Shown one piece after another: positions 59,914 through 64,000 of a DNA stretch of 64,000 nucleotides; within the stretch, counting starts at the first letter, position 1; every line of letters starts with the position of its first letter. Position numbers and translations under genes: made by a program. This DNA comes from Streptomyces sp. BK340 (GTDB taxonomy: Bacteria; Actinomycetota; Actinomycetes; Streptomycetales; Streptomycetaceae), in NCBI RefSeq assembly GCF_007827595.1, contig NZ_VISR01000005.1:186001-250000 (forward strand), read 5' to 3'. Under the pieces are notes generated by a model. It was not told the origin of the DNA. It saw only the letters and a program-made list of their open reading frames with translations, and made no database searches.

Positions 59914-60665
59914 CCGACCCCGTGACCCGGTGGCGCGAGCGCGCCGACGGCGCCGTGCTGCTCGACGGCTTCCACGCCCTCAAGCACGCGCTGCGCTTCG
60001 GCGCGGAGGTGCCCGTCGCGGTCACCACCGACCGGCGGGCGGCGCTCGCCCTCGCCGGGGAACTGGCCGGGGACGTCAGGGACGCGCTGGACGCGCTCCT
60101 GACGGAGGTGCCGCGGGAGACGTACGCCTCGCTCGTGCCGCGCCCCCATCCGACGGGCGTGGCCGCCCTGGCCGTACGGCCGCCCCGCGAGGCCGGTCTG
60201 CGGGCGCTCGCCCACACGCCCCGCACCGCGCCGATCGTGGTCCTCGACAACCCGCGCAACCTCGGCAACGCCGGGGCCGTGATCCGGCTGGCCGCCGGTT
60301 TCGGGGCGACCGGAGTGGTCACCACGGGCAGCCTCGACCCCTGGCACCCCACCGTGGTGCGCGGCGGGGCAGGACTGCATTTCGCGACGGCCGTGGAGCG
60401 GCTCGAGATCGAGGAGCTGCCCGCCGGGCCGCTGTTCGCCCTGGACCCCGAGGGCGACGACATCCGGGGCACCAAGCTGCCGGACGACGCCCTGCTCGCC
60501 TTCGGGTCGGAGCGCAGCGGTCTGTCGGCCGAGCTGCGCGCGCGTGCCGACCACCTGCTGGCGCTGCCGATGCGCCCCCAGGTCTCCAGCTACAACCTGG
60601 CCACGAGCGTGGCCATGACGCTGTACCACTGGAGTGCGACCGGGGGCGCACCCACGGCTTCCTAG
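59910..60665 (+). CDS. TrmH/SpoU-family RNA 2'-O-methyltransferase
   Basis: 251 aa. SPOUT motifs: NPRNLGNAGAVIRLAAGFGA, FGSERSGLS and SSYNLATSVAMTLYHW; the usual N of motif 3 is followed by LAT rather than VSV. Methylates ribose in tRNA or rRNA; target unknown. The stop overlaps the convergent paaN stop by 4 bp. Confidence 0.92.
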   Translation: MTDPVTRWRERADGAVLLDGFHALKHALRFGAEVPVAVTTDRRAALALAGELAGDVRDALDALLTEVPRETYASLVPRPHPTGVAALAVRPPREAGLRALAHTPRTAPIVVLDNPRNLGNAGAVIRLAAGFGATGVVTTGSLDPWHPTVVRGGAGLHFATAVERLEIEELPAGPLFALDPEGDDIRGTKLPDDALLAFGSERSGLSAELRARADHLLALPMRPQVSSYNLATSVAMTLYHWSATGGAPTAS

Positions 60666-62353
60666 ACCTCCCGGCGGACCTCCACCACCCGGAAGCGGTT
60701 GGCCACGAACGCGCCGTCGGTGAGGGCCGCGTTCGCCGCCGGGTTTCCGCCCGAGCCGTGGAAGTCGGAGAAGGCCGCCGTCTGGTTCACGTACACCCCG
60801 CCGATCAGGTTGAAGGACAGCTGGGCAGCCTCCTCCAGGCAGACCTCCTCGATGGCCTGCGCGACGTCCTGGTCGGTGGTGTAGGCGCCGACCGTCATGG
60901 CGCCCTTGTCGCGGACCGTGCGGCGCAGCAGCTCGACCGCGTCGGTCGCCGAGTCGACCGCGACGGCGAAGGAGACGGGGCCGAAGCACTCGTTCATGTA
61001 GGCGGCCTCGTCGTCCGGCTTGGCGCCGTCCAGCTTGACGATCACCGGGGTGCGGACGACCGCGTCCGGGAACTCCGGGTTGCTGATCTCGCGCGAGGCC
61101 AGGGCGACCTCACCGAGGCCGGCCGCCGCCTCCAGGCGGGCCTTGACGTCCGGGTTGACGATCGCGCCCAGCAGGGCGTTGGCGCGGGCGTCGTCACCGA
61201 GCAGGCCGTCGACCGCGCGGGCCAGGTCGGCGGTCACCTCGTCGAAGGTCTTGGGGCCCTCGTCGGTGCGGATGCCGTCGCGCGGGACGAGCAGGTTCTG
61301 CGGGGTGGTGCACATCTGGCCGCTGTACAGGGACAGCGAGAAGGCCAGGTTGGACAGCATCCCCTTGTAGTTGTCGGTCGACTCCACGACGACCGTGTTG
61401 ACGCCGGCCTTCTCCGTGTAGACCTGCGCCTGGCGGGCGTTGGCCTCCAGCCAGTCGCCGAAGGACGTCGAGCCGGTGTAGTCGATGATCCGGATCTCGG
61501 GGCGGGTGGCGAGCGTCTTGGCGATGCCCTCGCCGGGGCGCTCGGCGGCGAGCGCCACCAGGTTCGGGTCGAAGCCCGCCTCGGTGAGGACCTGCCGGGC
61601 GACCTGCACGGTCAGCGCGAGCGGCAGCACCGCGCGCGGGTGGGGCTTGACCAGGACCGCGTTGCCGGTCGCCAGGGAGGCGAACAGGCCCGGGTAGCCG
61701 TTCCAGGTCGGGAAGGTGTTGCAGCCGATGACCAGGCCGATGCCGCGCGGGACCGGCGTGAACTGCTTGGTCAGCGCCAGCGGGTCGCGCTTGCCCTGCG
61801 GCTTGGTCCACTCGGCCGTCTCGGGGGTGCGGACCTGCTCCACGTATGCGTAGGCCACCGCTTCCAGGCCGCGGTCCTGGGCGTGCGGGCCGCCCGCCTG
61901 GAACGCCATCATGTAGGCCTGTCCGCTGGTGTGCATGACCGCGTGCGCGAACTCGTGCGTCCGGTCGCTGATCCGCTTCAGGATCTCCAGGCAGACCACC
62001 GCGCGGGTCTCCGCGCCCGCGTCCCGCCAGGCGCGCTGTCCGGCCTTCATCGCGGGCAGCAGCACGTCGACGTCCGCATGCGGGTAGGTCACGCCCAGCT
62101 CGACGCCGTACGGCGAGAGCTCGCCGCCGACCCAGTCGTCGGTGCCGGGCTGGCCGAGGTCGATGCGGGTGCCGAGGAGGGCGTCGAAGGCGGCCTTGCC
62201 CGCAGCCGGGTCCAGGCTGCCGTGCTCGCCGTAGGCCTTCGGATGCTCGGGATGCGGGGACCAGTACGCGCGCGTGCGGATCGCTTCCAGGGCCTGGTCG
62301 AGAGTGGGCCGGTGCTTCGCGATCAACTCGTGCGCGGTCAGTTCGGCGGCCAT
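60662..62353 (-). CDS. paaN: Phenylacetic acid degradation protein PaaN (aldehyde dehydrogenase family)
   Basis: 563 aa, ALDH fold with catalytic Cys in YSGQMCTTPQN, DYTGSTSFGDWL cofactor region and AAFSDFHGSGGNP near the end. No MaoC-type hydratase domain is fused (as in PaaZ), so it matches the PaaN2-like form. It oxidises the semialdehyde formed on ring opening of the oxepin-CoA. Divergent from the paaH-like gene across a shared operator. Confidence 0.92.
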   Translation of the reverse strand: MAAELTAHELIAKHRPTLDQALEAIRTRAYWSPHPEHPKAYGEHGSLDPAAGKAAFDALLGTRIDLGQPGTDDWVGGELSPYGVELGVTYPHADVDVLLPAMKAGQRAWRDAGAETRAVVCLEILKRISDRTHEFAHAVMHTSGQAYMMAFQAGGPHAQDRGLEAVAYAYVEQVRTPETAEWTKPQGKRDPLALTKQFTPVPRGIGLVIGCNTFPTWNGYPGLFASLATGNAVLVKPHPRAVLPLALTVQVARQVLTEAGFDPNLVALAAERPGEGIAKTLATRPEIRIIDYTGSTSFGDWLEANARQAQVYTEKAGVNTVVVESTDNYKGMLSNLAFSLSLYSGQMCTTPQNLLVPRDGIRTDEGPKTFDEVTADLARAVDGLLGDDARANALLGAIVNPDVKARLEAAAGLGEVALASREISNPEFPDAVVRTPVIVKLDGAKPDDEAAYMNECFGPVSFAVAVDSATDAVELLRRTVRDKGAMTVGAYTTDQDVAQAIEEVCLEEAAQLSFNLIGGVYVNQTAAFSDFHGSGGNPAANAALTDGAFVANRFRVVEVRREV

Positions 62354-62443
62354 GCGGGACCAACTCCTCGTCTGGAGAACTCTTCGTCGAGTTCATGACC
62401 TGGGTGGAAACAGAGGCGGGAAAGGGCGGTCAGAGCTAGAGTA

Positions 62444-62463
62444 ACCGAACGATCGGTCGGGAC
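62444..62463. promoter_or_regulatory. Palindromic operator (probable PaaR site), copy 2
   Basis: ACCGAACGATCGGTCGGGAC, identical to the reverse complement of 57616-57635. It lies 50 bp before the paaH-like ATG and 90 bp before paaN, so one site could control both. Confidence 0.8.
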
Positions 62464-62513
62464 AAGAGGGCCTGCCGCATCCGTGGACAACGTCGTGCGG
62501 GAGGATCGCGCAC

Positions 62514-64000
62514 ATGACAGCACTCGACCTCAGCAGGCCCGTGGCCGTCGTCGGCACCGGCACCATGGGCCAGGGCATCGCCCAGGTCGCGCTGGCCGCC
62601 GGCCACCCGGTGCGGCTCTACGACGCCGTGCCCGGGCGGGCCCGGGAGGCGGCCGAAGCGATCGGCGCCCGACTCGACCGGCTCGTCGCGAAGGACCGGC
62701 TCACCACCGCCGACCGGGACGCGGCCCGCGCCCGGCTCACGCCCGCGGACAGCCTCGCCGAGCTGTCCGACTGCACGCTGGTGGTCGAGGCCGTCCTGGA
62801 ACGGCTGGACGTCAAGCAGAAACTCCTGCGCGAGCTGGAGGACGTCGTCGCCGACGACTGCCTGCTCGCCACCAACACCTCGTCCCTGTCGGTGACGGCC
62901 ATCGGCGGCGCGCTGGTCAACCCCGGCCGCTTCGTGGGCCTGCACTTCTTCAACCCGGCCCCGCTGCTGCCGCTGGTCGAGGTCGTCTCCGGGTTCGCCA
63001 CCGACGTCACGTCGGCCACGCGCGCGTACGAGACCGCCCGCGCCTGGGGCAAGACCCCGGTGGCCTGCGCGGACACCCCCGGCTTCATCGTCAACCGGAT
63101 CGCCCGGCCCTTCTACGCCGAGGCCTTTGCGGTGTACGAGGCCCAGGCCGCCGACCCGGCCACCATCGACGCGGTCCTGCGCGAGTCGGGCGGCTTCCGG
63201 ATGGGCGCGTTCGAGCTGACCGACCTGATCGGGCAGGACGTCAACGAGTCCGTCACCCACTCGGTGTGGCAGTCCTTCTTCCAGGACGTCCGCTTCACGC
63301 CCTCGCTGGCCCAGCGCCGGCTGGTCGAGTCCGGGCGGCTCGGCCGCAAGAGCGGGCACGGCTGGTACGACTACGCCGAGGACGCCGAGCGTTCCGAGCC
63401 GCACACGGCCGAGAAGGAGCGGCCGCCCGTGTACGTCGTCGCCGAGGGCGGCCTGGGCCCGGCGGCCGAACTGCTCACGCTGGTCCGTGAGGCGGGCATC
63501 GAGGTCCGCGAGGAGGACGAGGACAGCGGCACCCGGCTGGTGCTGCCGAGCGGCGGCCAGCTGGTCCTCGCCGACGGCCAGACCTCCGTGGAGTTCCGCG
63601 ACGTCGTCTACTTCGACCTCGCCCTCGACTACCGCAAGGCCACCCGCATCGCCCTGTCCGCCTCCCAGGACACCGCGCCGCAGACCCTCGCCGAGGCGAT
63701 CGGCCTCTTCCAGGCGCTCGGCAAGGAGGTGAGCGTCATCGGTGACATCCCCGGCATGATCGTCGCCCGCACGGTCGCCCGGATCGTGGACCTCGCCCAC
63801 GACGCCGTCGCCAAGGGCGTGGCCACCGAGGAGGACATCGACACCGCGATGCGCCTCGGCGTCAACTACCCGCTCGGCCCCTTCGAGTGGAGCCGCCGGC
63901 TCGGCCGCGGCTGGGCCTACGACCTGCTGGACGACCTGCACCTGCGCGACCCCTCCGGCCGGTACGCGCCGTCCCTCGCGCTCTACCGGCACGCGTACGC
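62514..64000 (+). CDS. paaH: 3-hydroxyacyl-CoA dehydrogenase PaaH-like (3' end off window)
   Basis: 495 codons visible from ATG 62514 (GGGAGG upstream). The NAD domain (VAVVGTGTMGQGIAQVAL) is followed by 3HCDH C-terminal domains: HFFNPAPLLPLVEVV with catalytic His, TPGFIVNRIARPF and a second repeat VIGDIPGMIVARTVARIV. The two-C-domain layout matches PaaH, which oxidises 3-hydroxyadipyl-CoA. A frame break or end is not seen before the window edge. Confidence 0.9.
   Translation, partial: MTALDLSRPVAVVGTGTMGQGIAQVALAAGHPVRLYDAVPGRAREAAEAIGARLDRLVAKDRLTTADRDAARARLTPADSLAELSDCTLVVEAVLERLDVKQKLLRELEDVVADDCLLATNTSSLSVTAIGGALVNPGRFVGLHFFNPAPLLPLVEVVSGFATDVTSATRAYETARAWGKTPVACADTPGFIVNRIARPFYAEAFAVYEAQAADPATIDAVLRESGGFRMGAFELTDLIGQDVNESVTHSVWQSFFQDVRFTPSLAQRRLVESGRLGRKSGHGWYDYAEDAERSEPHTAEKERPPVYVVAEGGLGPAAELLTLVREAGIEVREEDEDSGTRLVLPSGGQLVLADGQTSVEFRDVVYFDLALDYRKATRIALSASQDTAPQTLAEAIGLFQALGKEVSVIGDIPGMIVARTVARIVDLAHDAVAKGVATEEDIDTAMRLGVNYPLGPFEWSRRLGRGWAYDLLDDLHLRDPSGRYAPSLALYRHAY

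Overview
This is high-GC actinobacterial DNA, almost certainly Streptomyces or a close relative. The evidence is the strong G/C bias at third codon positions, frequent GTG starts, ATGA/GTGA overlaps between genes, a SARP regulator, an A-factor (AfsA) relic, and a CrgA / class E sortase / PknB-PBPA-FtsW-PstP-FHA block in the order familiar from the oriC-proximal core of Streptomyces chromosomes. Functions are inferred from reading motifs in the translated sequence; no database search was run.

Bases 1 to about 21,530 (all minus strand) form a biosynthetic cluster that I cannot match to a known product. SbnA/SbnB-like enzymes at the upstream end should make L-2,3-diaminopropionate. They are followed by an MbtH protein, a type II thioesterase, a bimodular NRPS (A-T-C-A-T, first A domain with a glycine code, no release domain), two ATP-grasp ligases, an AurF-type diiron N-oxygenase with all seven iron ligands, and an MFS exporter. 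The downstream half looks like a dedicated acyl-chain unit: an adenylation/aldehyde dehydrogenase fusion, a thiamine-diphosphate enzyme, a FabF-like ketosynthase, a free-standing condensation-domain protein, an InhA/FabI-like reductase, and a HadA-like MaoC domain fused to a YqcI/YcgG domain that runs off the left edge. I infer an N-oxygenated acyl (lipo)peptide.

Bases 21,700 to 26,540 are regulatory: a TrmB/LuxR-type regulator, a 96-aa unknown, a 59-aa apparently secreted peptide carrying GDAGWQ twice (the second copy is its exact C terminus), a StrR-like ParB-domain activator and a large SARP. The peptide with its regulators is the best candidate here for an undescribed signalling system.

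Bases 26,600 to 44,910 are conserved chromosome: an SDR, a DUF5324 protein, cyclophilin, rhomboid protease, a DnaA-box cluster, CrgA, a DUF881 protein, three class E sortases, a PabA-like amidotransferase, a frameshifted Mrr-like nuclease, and then the wall-growth operon fhaA-fhaB-pstP-ftsW-pbpA-pknB, ending at tRNA-Leu(CAG).

Bases 45,000 to 49,430 look like a worn accessory segment: a lipoprotein, a gamma-butyrolactone locus in which a deletion has fused an afsA homologue head to head with its receptor gene, an ArsR regulator with a clear operator, an AT-richer spacer and an unrecognised protein. Bases 49,500 to 52,720 hold a DUF2252 protein, a J-domain-like protein and a rhodanese. From 52,740 to the right edge lies catabolism: an acyl-CoA dehydrogenase behind a KstR-type palindrome, the paaABCDE phenylacetyl-CoA epoxidase operon, and paaN divergent from a PaaH-like dehydrogenase. 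paaA and the paaN/paaH region share an identical 20-bp operator. A DUF5819/HTTM/TrmH-type operon sits between them.
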